Below are positions 9,160 through 18,000 of a stretch of DNA of 64,000 nt, one piece after another. How positions within the stretch are numbered: the first letter of the stretch is position 1; each line of letters opens with the position of its first letter. Made by a program: the position numbers and the translations under genes. Below the pieces are notes generated by a model. That model was not told the DNA's origin. It did no database searches and worked only from the letters and a program-made list of their open reading frames with translations. The stretch comes from an uncultured Ruminiclostridium sp. (GTDB taxonomy: Bacteria; Bacillota; Clostridia; Oscillospirales; Ruminococcaceae): positions 1-64,000 of the forward strand of contig CANRGJ010000005.1 of assembly GCA_947630175.1 (NCBI GenBank), in the 5' to 3' direction.

Positions 9160-10029
9160 ATGGAAAAAAAGATAATACATATTTTTTGGACAGGAGGCAT
9201 GGACAGTACGCTTACTATGATAAAATACAGTCAAATCGAAAATGTAAGCATACTGCCGATATATGTTTCCAACGCTAACAGACGAAAGACCGAAAATTAT
9301 GAACTGGCTACCATTGGAAAAATATATGAAATATTGAAAAAAGACCCGCGTACAAAGGCAGAACTTCTGCCTGTCCGCATAATAGCCGACAGTAAGGAGC
9401 AGATACAATTTCCTTCTGAATTTCCGTATGAATGGGAATATTACAAGCGCAAAAGATCATCTGAAACTTTATCAATTATGCGTAAAACACAGGGCAAAAT
9501 TTACGATTTGCAGAAAAATAAAGCAAGGGGAATATGGGATTTAAATATTATCCGAATAGCAAATCAGTATATGCCCGTAATGACTTATGTAAAAACGGAA
9601 AACGTGATAGCTGAATTGAGTTTAAATTATGACGAATCGATATTTAGATTCCCTGAGTTATACACTGCATACGAAAAACAGTATGACGGTTTTTCCAGAA
9701 CGCTTTTTGATGAAAACAACACGGATCCCGACATATATGCTGTATTTAAAAATATTTCTTTTCCCTTATATAAGATGAAAAAGGTGGATGTATATAATGC
9801 GTATGCCGATATGGGTTATCAGCATATCCGCAGTATGCTTTGGCATTGTTATGCGCCGATCAACGGCCGCCCCTGCGGACAGTGCATTACCTGTGTTCCT
9901 TATATTCGTGAAGGAATGTATGATATGTTTGATCGTGACGCGCTTATAAGATATATTAAATTCTGCGACAGGGAAAGAGAAATCATAAACAAACAGTATC
10001 AAGAGCTGATATCCAAGCGGGGGGGGTAA
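9160..10029 (+). CDS. QueC-like PP-loop ATPase with C-terminal zinc motif
   Basis: About 289 residues. The N-terminus IFWTGGMDSTL (residues 8-18) is a PP-loop (SGGxDS type) that binds ATP and adenylates a substrate. Near the C-terminus is a four-Cys set, C230-x8-C239-x2-C242-x2-C245, as in 7-cyano-7-deazaguanine synthase (QueC), which turns a carboxylate into a nitrile. At 289 residues it is longer than typical QueC (about 220-230), and the middle (YYKRKRSSETLSIM, VMTYVKTENVIAELSL) does not look like QueC. No queD, queE or queF is nearby, so a glycan-linked amidation or nitrile function is more likely than queuosine synthesis. ATG 9160 is chosen because aaggag (9145-9150) is 9 nt upstream; ATG 9151 is too close. 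The gene ends in a G8 tract (10019-10026) just before TAA. Confidence 0.75.
   Translation: MEKKIIHIFWTGGMDSTLTMIKYSQIENVSILPIYVSNANRRKTENYELATIGKIYEILKKDPRTKAELLPVRIIADSKEQIQFPSEFPYEWEYYKRKRSSETLSIMRKTQGKIYDLQKNKARGIWDLNIIRIANQYMPVMTYVKTENVIAELSLNYDESIFRFPELYTAYEKQYDGFSRTLFDENNTDPDIYAVFKNISFPLYKMKKVDVYNAYADMGYQHIRSMLWHCYAPINGRPCGQCITCVPYIREGMYDMFDRDALIRYIKFCDREREIINKQYQELISKRGG
10019..10026 (+). repeat. G8 homopolymer at the 3' end of the QueC-like gene
   Basis: Eight consecutive G encode the last Gly residues before TAA. With nine G the frame would read past the stop for about 30 more codons, ending at the TGA near 10121. Confidence 0.9.
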
Positions 10030-10126
10030 TCAAGAAACAGTACTTATATACTTACCTTTATTCGTTTGATTTTCTGCCGTTAATGCTGTTGTGCTATTAT
10101 ATAGGTTCAAAAAGTACAAGCTGACT

Positions 10127-10350
10127 TCACTTTAACATTGAGGGAGCTATGTTGTACAATTGAGTAAGCTTAAAGTATGAATGAAATGTATACTGAAAAC
10201 CTTGGTCGCTGTGGAGCGGTAACTCTGCGGCGATCTTTTCTTTTTTCTTGGCTGCACGAATAGTAAAAAATACAAGTTCAACGTTCTGCTCAGTCCCGGT
10301 CATGCAGACAGCTATACTGTTATCAAACAGATCCCGTATAACAGATATAT
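10127..10350 (-). pseudogene. IS3-family transposase (OrfB) remnant
   Basis: On the minus strand the reading frame gives LYISVIRDLFDNSIAVCMTG and, later, LPLHSDQGFQYTFHSYFKLT followed by NIAPSM. This is the classic rve/DDE core of IS3-family (IS150-like) OrfB, including the HSDQG motif with the second catalytic Asp. Only about 75 codons remain: the first catalytic Asp region, the final Glu region and OrfA are not seen, and no terminal repeats could be identified. It is a decayed mobile element at the junction between the glycan cluster and the invertible element. Confidence 0.75.
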
Positions 10351-10457
10351 ACAATGCCTGTCAAGCCGGATGTGTACTGCAAGGACATTGATGATCCGTC
10401 ATAGCAAATGCCTCCTGCCATACAGTCTGCATATATGGCAGAAAAATTAACCCCTTG

Positions 10458-10496
10458 ATGAAAAACGGAACAGTTTGATACTGTTCCGTTTTTCAT
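10458..10496. terminator. Bidirectional hairpin terminator
   Basis: A perfect 16-bp stem (10458-10473 with 10481-10496) around a 7-nt loop, with an A-run in the left arm and a T-run in the right arm. It sits just downstream of the minus-strand XRE gene and would also stop transcripts leaving the glycan cluster. Confidence 0.85.
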
Positions 10497-10506
10497 ATTC
10501 TGACGG

Positions 10507-10740
10507 TCATTTTACGTTATCGGGGTAAGGCTCTCGGCAGTCGGTAATGCCAAGCAGATAATCGGTGCTTGTGTGGTAGAATTCAGCAAGAAAAATCAGC
10601 TTTTGCAAGGGAATTTCAGTTGTTCGCAGCTCATAGCGTGAGTAAGTTTGCTGAGAGCAGCCAATATTTTTTGCCATTTCTTCCTGAGTTCTCTTGGATT
10701 CCTCGCGTAGCTCACGCAAGCGCAGCTTCAGTTCCTTCAC
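10507..10740 (-). CDS. XRE-family HTH regulator
   Basis: A 77-residue Cro/CI-type DNA-binding protein. The helix-turn-helix reads RTQEEMAKNIGCSQQTYSRY (residues about 18-37), followed by the typical IPLQKLIFLAEFYHTSTDYL and LLGIT ending of small XRE repressors. The GTG at 10740 is chosen because gaggtgat lies a few bases upstream; the longer ORF N-terminus has no RBS. Its leader region (10741-10887) carries a palindrome, TACTCAAT-A-ATTGAGTA, which may be its own operator. It is in the path of the outward promoter of the adjacent invertible segment in the present orientation. Confidence 0.85.
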   Translation of the reverse strand: MKELKLRLRELREESKRTQEEMAKNIGCSQQTYSRYELRTTEIPLQKLIFLAEFYHTSTDYLLGITDCREPYPDNVK

Positions 10741-10839
10741 TCTGATCACCTCAAAATGGTATATTGTACTCAATAACTGAACGCCAAGCCGTCCAACGGG
10801 CAATTTACGTTTTCATCTGCGAATATTTCTGTTGCAGCG

Positions 10840-10856
10840 TACTCAATAATTGAGTA
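10840..10856. promoter_or_regulatory. Putative XRE operator palindrome
   Basis: A perfect 17-bp palindrome, TACTCAAT-A-ATTGAGTA, about 100 bp upstream of the XRE start. A partial copy (TACTCAATAACTGA) is at 10767-10780, closer to the gene. Two similar sites in the leader of an XRE gene suggest autoregulation; this is inference. Confidence 0.5.
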
Positions 10857-10887
10857 AAATATAATATAGTGCAACCTAATTCAGTGT

Positions 10888-10918
10888 ATTTCGCAAAAGA
10901 GGAAATTTTGAGAAGCGC
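10888..10918 (+). repeat. Left inverted repeat (31 bp)
   Basis: Begins ATTTCGCAAAAGAGGAAATT and ends GAGAAGCGC. It is identical to the reverse complement of 12196-12226. Confidence 0.95.
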
Positions 10919-10968
10919 TATAAAAATCTCCTCAAAACATAGACACCTTTTTATACAGCCTTTGTATA

Positions 10969-10997
10969 ATCATAACACGCTGTTTTCGTATTGTCAA
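10969..10997 (-). promoter_or_regulatory. Outward-facing promoter inside the invertible segment
   Basis: On the minus strand the -35 box is TTGACA (10992-10997), the spacer 17 nt and the -10 box TATGAT (10969-10974). It is near-consensus for the housekeeping sigma factor. It reads leftward through the left repeat to the XRE gene as assembled. If the segment flips, it would read rightward into the adhesin operon. A + strand TATAAT at 10965-10970 overlaps it and may serve the recombinase, with a weak TAGACA 19 nt upstream. Confidence 0.75.
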
Positions 10998-11074
10998 GAG
11001 AAATTTCTAAAAAAAGAGAATTGGAAGTAAACTTTCTTGTTGAAAGTTGTGCAAAATATACAAGGAGGATTATT

Positions 11075-12157
11075 ATGTCGAGATCAAATGCTTATCACCG
11101 TAAGGACGGTCGCTGGGAGGGAAGGATCCCGCAGGGAAAAAGCGATGATGGTAAGCAAAAATTCCGGTATATATTCGCCCGGTCGAAAGAGGAAGTGCTG
11201 CAAAAAATGGAGGAAATCTACCTGCGTGACCGTTCCGCTGAAAGCTGCTGCAAGACGCTTCATACCGTTTTTTCGGAATGGTTTAATTTGACAAAACATC
11301 GTATCAAGGAGTCCACAGCCGCAAACTATGCCATGAAGGCGGACAAGCATATTCTCCCCGTTTTCGGAGAAAAGTCTATCAGTAGTATTACGCAGGACGA
11401 CGTCTGCGCTTTCATTGCCGACAAGCAGAAATCGGGCTTTTCTGAACGATATATTGCCGATATTGTTGTTCTGATGAAGAGCATTTTTAAATACGCCGTT
11501 GCTTCTTACCATATTTTTAACCCGCTGGACAGTCTGCGGCTGCCAAAGAAAAAAGGCGTGGAGATCCTGCTTCTTGACAAAGAGGAGCAGGAACAGCTGC
11601 AAGCCTATATTTCCAACAATTGGAATCACGGTACGCTCGGCACAGCTCTTTCCGTTTCAACAGGTATTCGTATCGGAGAGCTTTGCGCCCTGCAGTGGAA
11701 GGATATTGATCTTGAAAAACGGATTTTGACCGTCAGAAAAACGATGCAGCGTATCCAGACGTCCTCGGATACAGCAAAGACAAAACTCATCATAACCGAC
11801 CCGAAAAGCGAATCTTCACGCAGAAAGATTCCGATTCCTGACTGTATGATGAGTTTTTTGCTGAAATTCAAAGAAAACTCTGATGATTATGTGCTAACCG
11901 GATCAAGTAAACCTATTGAGCCGAGAACAATGCAGTATCGTTTCAGAACGATCCTGAAAAACGCAAATTTGCCGTCAGTTCATTTTCATGCTTTGCGGCA
12001 TATTTTTGCCACGACCTGTATCAGGCTCGGCTTTGACGTCAAATCCTTGAGTGAACTTTTGGGGCACAGCTCAGTTGAAATCACGCTGAATCGCTACGTT
12101 CATTCATCTTTTGAACAGAAGCAGGCGTATATGAAACAAATTGCCTTTCATTTTTAA
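11075..12157 (+). CDS. Tyrosine recombinase (Tn916 Int-like) inside the inverted repeats
   Basis: A 360-residue phage-type integrase. The N-terminal domain (SNAYHRKDGRWEGRIPQGKS, about 3-55) resembles the arm-type DNA-binding domain of Tn916-family integrases. It is followed by a SAM-like core-binding domain (about 60-160) and a catalytic domain with R199 (TGIRIGELCALQW), H305-x-x-R308 (HALRH), H331 (LGHSS) and nucleophile Y341 (NRYVHS). The full catalytic set is present, so the enzyme should be active. ATG 11075 is preceded by aaggagg. An upstream in-frame extension lacks an RBS. Its position inside the 31-bp repeats suggests that it inverts its own segment. No excisionase is seen. Confidence 0.9.
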   Translation: MSRSNAYHRKDGRWEGRIPQGKSDDGKQKFRYIFARSKEEVLQKMEEIYLRDRSAESCCKTLHTVFSEWFNLTKHRIKESTAANYAMKADKHILPVFGEKSISSITQDDVCAFIADKQKSGFSERYIADIVVLMKSIFKYAVASYHIFNPLDSLRLPKKKGVEILLLDKEEQEQLQAYISNNWNHGTLGTALSVSTGIRIGELCALQWKDIDLEKRILTVRKTMQRIQTSSDTAKTKLIITDPKSESSRRKIPIPDCMMSFLLKFKENSDDYVLTGSSKPIEPRTMQYRFRTILKNANLPSVHFHALRHIFATTCIRLGFDVKSLSELLGHSSVEITLNRYVHSSFEQKQAYMKQIAFHF

Positions 12158-12195
12158 AAAGTTGATAGCATGAAAAATGAATAAACACTGTACAG

Positions 12196-12226
12196 GCGCT
12201 TCTCAAAATTTCCTCTTTTGCGAAAT
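12196..12226 (-). repeat. Right inverted repeat (31 bp)
   Basis: Begins GCGCTTCTCAAAATTTCC on the + strand. It is the perfect reverse complement of the left repeat and lies 39 nt after the recombinase stop codon. Confidence 0.95.
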
Positions 12227-12357
12227 TGCATATAGAGCATGATTTACGCAAAGTAAATTGCGTTGCGCATATATAGCCTTATTGTACCCAATTCACGAGA
12301 TAAAATGCAACTTTTTCTGCAAGTATGTGCGGAAAGCTGTGAGGGAGCGTGCATATT

Positions 12358-15012
12358 ATGAAAGAAATTACGAAAAGATTTATCGCAGGAGTATCGGCGG
12401 CGGCACTGTTTGTGTCTGCGGTTGGTTCTGATGTGTTTACAAATTGGTTAGCAAGAACTGTATTTGCGGATTCTTCAACTGGTAAAAACGGCAGATCAAC
12501 GGGATTTTCCAACCTTGAACAGGATACAGATGGTGAATACTATAACACCGGCTACGGTCTGCACACGAACAAGACTGCCACGGCGCTGGACGACGGCAGA
12601 ACGTTTGACGTGAATCTGGAGTCCTGGTATGTGGGCGAGAACCCCGTGGACGTTGCAACGATCCTTGACGCTTCGGGTTCAATGGCTTGGACAGTGGATA
12701 CGCTTGAACCGTTGACGGTCAACATTGATCAAATTGAAGCAAAGAAATTAGACCCTATTGAAGAGAAATATGGCTTAGACGACGATGGTTTAAATAGTTT
12801 TGAGAAATTGCTTACATTCCAAGAAAGTCAAGGCGGCTACCTTCCCCAAGACCTTGTTGACCTGATACTTGACCCCGCCAAGACCGACAACAGTAAGCTG
12901 GGCTATGACAAATACATGTATTACGTCTACGAAGCACGCTCGTCCGTTTCTGAGTTTGTTCCACTGGGGTATTGGGACGGCGGTGCTGATCCGAAAACCG
13001 ATCTTTCTCTTATCGGTTACTATCCATTCAGCGGCACATTGGAGAATAAAGCGCCGAATGCGGAAGAAGACGCTGCGGGTAAACTGATAAATCACCCTGG
13101 AAGCGATGGGATTTATGACACGAGCAAAGAGGCAACAGAGCCATTAAAGGCTGTGTTTGTTACAGAAGAAGTGACACAAAAAGATGGAACAAAAAAGACA
13201 GTTGTTAAAGGCTTAAACATTGCCGATTCTTCTTCCAAAGGTGCAATTTTAGTTGCAAGCCCGACAACAAATAAATTCAGCATATCATTTGAATTGTCGG
13301 TGGATAATAGTAATAGTGGCTATGACGAGGCAACTATTCTTTATCTTACCGACGGTACAAATTATTATAAAATATTCCGTGGCGGAAATAGTTCCGGATC
13401 AAGATTGAAAATGTCAACAAATAAAGATTCACCATTGAATGCAAATAGTGCTGTGAATACAGAACCGAGAGAATGGAAATTTACCTTTGATTTTGATAAA
13501 AAAGAATTAACGATATATACGACTACAAAAAATGTAAAGTGGACAAATGATGATACCGGTAAAGACACATATACCGTTGATTTGTCCAAATATCCCGAAC
13601 TTGATGTAAGCAAACTTAAAATCTACATTGGCGGCGATACCACAGAACATAAAAATCAAAATACTATATATATAAAAAACTTAATCATTAATGATATAGA
13701 AGGTGAAACAGAAACAACGGTCGCAAATTATCCTCTTCAGACAGAGGAAAACGGTTTAAAAAATACCACAAATTCTGATAATCCTTCTATCTTTGTAGAA
13801 CAAGCCTATAATAGCGGCGGCAATTTTGGCACAAAAGAACTTTCTCTTAGAACACTTGACCCCGTATTTAAATCAGACAATAAGGCATTAGACGTAAAAA
13901 ATACCTCTCAAAATGGCGCAGTACTGCTTGACGCTGTGCCGGAGCTTGACGAAAACGGCTTTACTATCTCTATGAAATTGTATAGAACAGGAACTCTTAA
14001 AGAAAGCCAACAAAATATTTTTTACTTAGGTGATAAAGATAAAAGCAAAAACTATTATCAGTATTTCCGTTCAATGAATGCCGGAGGTTATTTAGGTATT
14101 TCTAAGAGTGAGCAAAAAGATTTGGACAAAACTCCTACTGGGACTGATATGGTTTACTATAAGGGCGGTATGGCTTCAGGTTTAGATGAAAATGAGGTAT
14201 GGTATACAAATACTCTTGTATTTAAACCTGATCCGGATAATGATGATAAATGGATAGTCACACCTTACATAAACGGTAAAGCAAAGTATCAAGACGGTGC
14301 TAAAAATTTTTCAATAGATAAAATAACTGTAAATAAAAGTAACCTTGTTCTTTTACTTTGCGCATTAAAGAAAAACGGCAGCGGCTCAGACCAATACCTC
14401 GACGACCTCTACATCTTCAACGATGCGCTCAATGCAACGCAGGTTGCGCAGTATTTTGGAGAAAAAGAGCTTTGTGACGGATCGACAAAAGATAAAGATG
14501 GCAATGTAACTAAAGCGCTTTACCATGCGACAACTATTGATGGCGAAGACATTGCACAAATCAGTGATAGTCTGGCAAATAACACTAAAAGTGATGAGCG
14601 CCGTGGTTGGTACTACGTCAATTCCCACTCCACATGGGCAGACATTGAAGGCTGCCTTGCAAGCGGCAAGCAGTATATTGGTATTAAAAAAGATGATGGC
14701 ACAGACTATTACAGCCCTGAGGATATTGTCACAAAACCGTCCGGAATGGACCCGAAACTTAAAGATGATATAGAAAATAATTATGAAAATAATACATCTA
14801 TTACTAAGCACGCAGATTATGTTGCGCCGACAACCGAGCGCAGTATACGCTTCTATGTCGACGGACAGAAACATTTGCGCTGCTTTGTATGGAGTGGAGC
14901 CGATTCAAAAGAAAACGACCCTCGCACATTCTGCTCGCTTGTGTACGAAAAGAGAGAAAAAATGACAAAACAATGCAAAAAACCAAATACGAAGAACTCA
15001 ACAGTGCGCTGA
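12358..15012 (+). CDS. Giant VWA surface adhesin, N-terminal part (frameshifted at 14955-14960)
   Basis: ATG 12358 (RBS gagggag, 10 nt) starts a signal peptide (MKEITKRFIAGVSAAALFVS, cleaved near VFADSS). Residues about 65-110 begin a von Willebrand A domain with the MIDAS motif DASGSM (104-109). The VWA fold is then interrupted by a long insert with two LamG/concanavalin-like beta-sandwiches: about 220-370 (LSLIGYYPFSGTLENKAPNA) and about 455-695 (TVANYPLQTEENGLKNTTNS). Such inserts occur in pilus-tip adhesins. The frame is lost in an A6 tract at 14955-14960. The last ~18 codons, up to 15012, are out of the true frame. One extra A joins it to the next ORF and gives a roughly 2240-residue protein. 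Confidence 0.8.
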   Translation: MKEITKRFIAGVSAAALFVSAVGSDVFTNWLARTVFADSSTGKNGRSTGFSNLEQDTDGEYYNTGYGLHTNKTATALDDGRTFDVNLESWYVGENPVDVATILDASGSMAWTVDTLEPLTVNIDQIEAKKLDPIEEKYGLDDDGLNSFEKLLTFQESQGGYLPQDLVDLILDPAKTDNSKLGYDKYMYYVYEARSSVSEFVPLGYWDGGADPKTDLSLIGYYPFSGTLENKAPNAEEDAAGKLINHPGSDGIYDTSKEATEPLKAVFVTEEVTQKDGTKKTVVKGLNIADSSSKGAILVASPTTNKFSISFELSVDNSNSGYDEATILYLTDGTNYYKIFRGGNSSGSRLKMSTNKDSPLNANSAVNTEPREWKFTFDFDKKELTIYTTTKNVKWTNDDTGKDTYTVDLSKYPELDVSKLKIYIGGDTTEHKNQNTIYIKNLIINDIEGETETTVANYPLQTEENGLKNTTNSDNPSIFVEQAYNSGGNFGTKELSLRTLDPVFKSDNKALDVKNTSQNGAVLLDAVPELDENGFTISMKLYRTGTLKESQQNIFYLGDKDKSKNYYQYFRSMNAGGYLGISKSEQKDLDKTPTGTDMVYYKGGMASGLDENEVWYTNTLVFKPDPDNDDKWIVTPYINGKAKYQDGAKNFSIDKITVNKSNLVLLLCALKKNGSGSDQYLDDLYIFNDALNATQVAQYFGEKELCDGSTKDKDGNVTKALYHATTIDGEDIAQISDSLANNTKSDERRGWYYVNSHSTWADIEGCLASGKQYIGIKKDDGTDYYSPEDIVTKPSGMDPKLKDDIENNYENNTSITKHADYVAPTTERSIRFYVDGQKHLRCFVWSGADSKENDPRTFCSLVYEKREKMTKQCKKPNTKNSTVR

Positions 15013-18000
15013 ATACGTTCTACAAAAATCTTGCAGATTACTCCGACCTTTCAAACACCTCGGTCGTTCGTTTCAGCACGATAAATGCGGTGGACAAAGA
15101 TAAAGAGGAGACTACAAATACAAATTTGCAAAAACTCATCATGAGAGACTGGACGAACTGGTCGGATTATTATCAGAAAGTGAAAACTGAGGATTCGTCG
15201 GCCACACCGAATACCGATAATTATTTGCACGATCTTCTTATACCGGAAACTGATGAAGAAAAGTCTACGGATACCATAGTTTCAACGGCGCGCGGTGACG
15301 AAATATTAGAATACCCCTATGTCATGACCGGCGGTACATATACATGGACGGGCTTGAAATCCTTCTATGATAATATGGTAGACAAGGACGGCTTGGAAAG
15401 CGGCGACAAGGTTTACGACATAGCCAACGACGCCCGTGATAAGTATCTTATCATCTTCACAGACGGTCGTGATAATACTGTTGGTACTACTGATACAAAA
15501 TATAACGAGAAATATTCTCCGGAAGATCATAAGGCTGATAATGACGCAGGGTTAGCAAAAGCATGGGCAGATCAGCTCAAAGACGAGGGCTACACGATTT
15601 ACTGCGTAATGTTGGCAACAGGTTCAATTTCAGAGGATACAAATGAAGACGAATTCAAAAGTGCAAAAAATTTCTTGTTGACTCTTGCCGGAACTTATAA
15701 TGCGGAAGAGCTGAAAGCTGATTATCAAAAGCAGTTGGCCGAAGAGGAGGCAAAGAAAGACGGAGGTGGAGAAAAACCAGATGAAAAATTAATGGAGTAT
15801 TTGACAGAGCAACTTGAAAAACTGGAAAATGATCCGGAAGATCACATCATTGTTGTTGACCCGTCAAAAACAAAAGACGGCGGCGTCACTGTTATAGACG
15901 CATTCCAGCAGATCCTTGATGATATTCAGCAGCCTCGTAATGATTACAATGTGCAGGACTATATTGACCCACGCTTTAACCTTGTTGACAAAAACGGAAA
16001 TTTGTATCAGCTTGGCGCAGGCGGAAAAATAACGATAAAAAATTCCGCTGGTGGTGTAAGCACAACAACTGTTGGAGATATCATTGACAATCCGAGTGCA
16101 TACGGTTATCCATACACACCGCAGGACAGCTATATGGTAAACCGCAAGACAACTTCAGATCCAAAATCTGAGGACGGTTATGACTGGGGCGACGGCTACG
16201 GCACAGGCTATATCTATTACGACGATGAAAAAGATATGTACTATCTGCGCTGGGAAGATCAGGTTATCCCAATGGAAGATGAAGCGTTTACCACAACTAA
16301 GGAAAATGAGCACTACCTTGACGTCTGGAGCGCAACCATTCGCCTGAAAGCAAAAGACGATTTCATTGGCGGCAACAACATCCTCACCAACGGAAACGAG
16401 GCAGGCGAAAACCTCGTTTACAGCGATGCGACTATTGAGAATATGGATAAGAACCCCGACTTGTATTTTGCGGATTATAAAACAGGAGATACGATTACAT
16501 ACCGCAAAAAGCTCGAAGTTCTCTCCGGCACAAACCGAAAGATCAATGCGGTTGATGCGAACGGCGTTTCGCAGGCGGTTTATGGTGATGGAATAGACAT
16601 TCCGTCATCGGGATTTCCAAGAGTAACTGTAAACGTCAGATTGAAGCCCCTTGATGCAAAAAATCTGAATGACGTGATCTATATGGGCGAAGTCGTGTCC
16701 CCGACTATGATGCTTGCCGATCTTGAAAACGGCTATATGGAAGGTTCATATTATTTGGAGTATCTAAGGCGATATGCTTATCGGCTTTATGGTTACGAAG
16801 CTGCACAAACTCCTCTCCTTGAACTTTTGAATCAGTGGCTGAAGATCAATGATAAAGAGGTGGCGAAAAAAACATTTACAATACCTTATATTTATCTGCC
16901 TGAACCAATTTATAAAGATGATGGTACACTTGAAACGGTTAACGTCGCTGGTAAACGAAAAGTTTCTGTAACAAACAGCACGGGTGTGAGTACCGAAGAA
17001 TCCGAAGGATTTATTATAACAGATTTTGATGACCTGAACTTGTGTGATATTACAGGCTTTATTACTTATACTTGGAAGCGTGAAGATAAACAAGAACCGC
17101 AGCAGGCAATAGAGGGTCAACCCGGTAAATATGACATCACCAAAGAATATGTTGTCAAGAATACGGAGCAGATCAAGTACAATCTGCAATTGAAGTTTAC
17201 TCCGCTGAAAGAAGATGATTTGCCTGAAGGTTTCAAGTTTGATGAAATTTTCATTAAATCGGATTCAACGGGCAAAGGCGGTGATAAATTCTTTAATATT
17301 GCAGATAATGAATTTGCTCCTGCTGATACATGGAGCATAGAATCTAACCGCACAGATTACCTTCAAGCAATGGTAAAGGAAGAAAAAACCTACACGCCGC
17401 ATGTTGAGTACAATAAAGATACTGAAAAGTGGCAATTATCGACTGAAACTACCGGCACTGAGAAAATCAACGAAGACACATACGATTGGGATACTTCTTA
17501 CAAGCCGGTTGTAGGCAAAGTGCAGATAGAAGGTGATAAGCTGGATGAATATTACACAGACACGCTTAATAATGTTGGTTTCGCTGACAAAGACGGCAAT
17601 ACGATTACCGATGAGACAGGTGCATTCATAACAGGTAAAAGTGATACAGATGTATGCTCACTCGTAGCCAACACCACCTACATTAAAGACGTTGTCAACG
17701 GTGCTCTTGTGCTGGAACTTGTGGTGGACGGAAAGTATCTTAAAGATGGTTCACCAATTGTTACAAACGGTACTTACACCTTTGAAGCCACACGTTACTA
17801 TGACGACCCGTATGACCCGTTACCGTATAGCGCTGATGAAAAGAATATGAGCGCAGATACAACACCAGACGGTAAAAAATATCAGCTGACATTCAAAGTT
17901 GATAGTAAAACCCTGCCAACATCTCCAGAGAATAATACGCTCTATACGGTCTGGGCGACATTGACTAAGGTTGAGGTGTTTGACGGTACAACATATAAGT

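Larger units (their letters stand above)
10888..12226. mobile_element. Putative invertible DNA switch bounded by 31-bp inverted repeats
   Basis: Perfect 31-bp inverted repeats at 10888-10918 and 12196-12226 bound a 1.28-kb core that contains one gene, a tyrosine recombinase. Just inside the left repeat a strong promoter points out of the segment. In the present orientation it points to the XRE gene on the left. After inversion it would point at the adhesin-sortase operon starting at 12358. The plan matches the Salmonella H segment (hin inside, outward promoter, surface-protein operon outside), but with a tyrosine rather than a serine recombinase. The alternative is a small integrative element with terminal inverted repeats. 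Confidence 0.7.

Noticed and set aside
10888-12226. Complete integrative conjugative element
   Set aside because: Only a recombinase lies between the repeats; there is no excisionase, relaxase or transfer gene, and no att-like direct repeat was seen.
14950-14965. Programmed -1 frameshifting in the adhesin gene
   Set aside because: The A6 stretch is read GAA AAA ATG in the upstream frame, so only one of the two tRNAs could re-pair after slipping, and no downstream stem was evident. An indel in the homopolymer is simpler.
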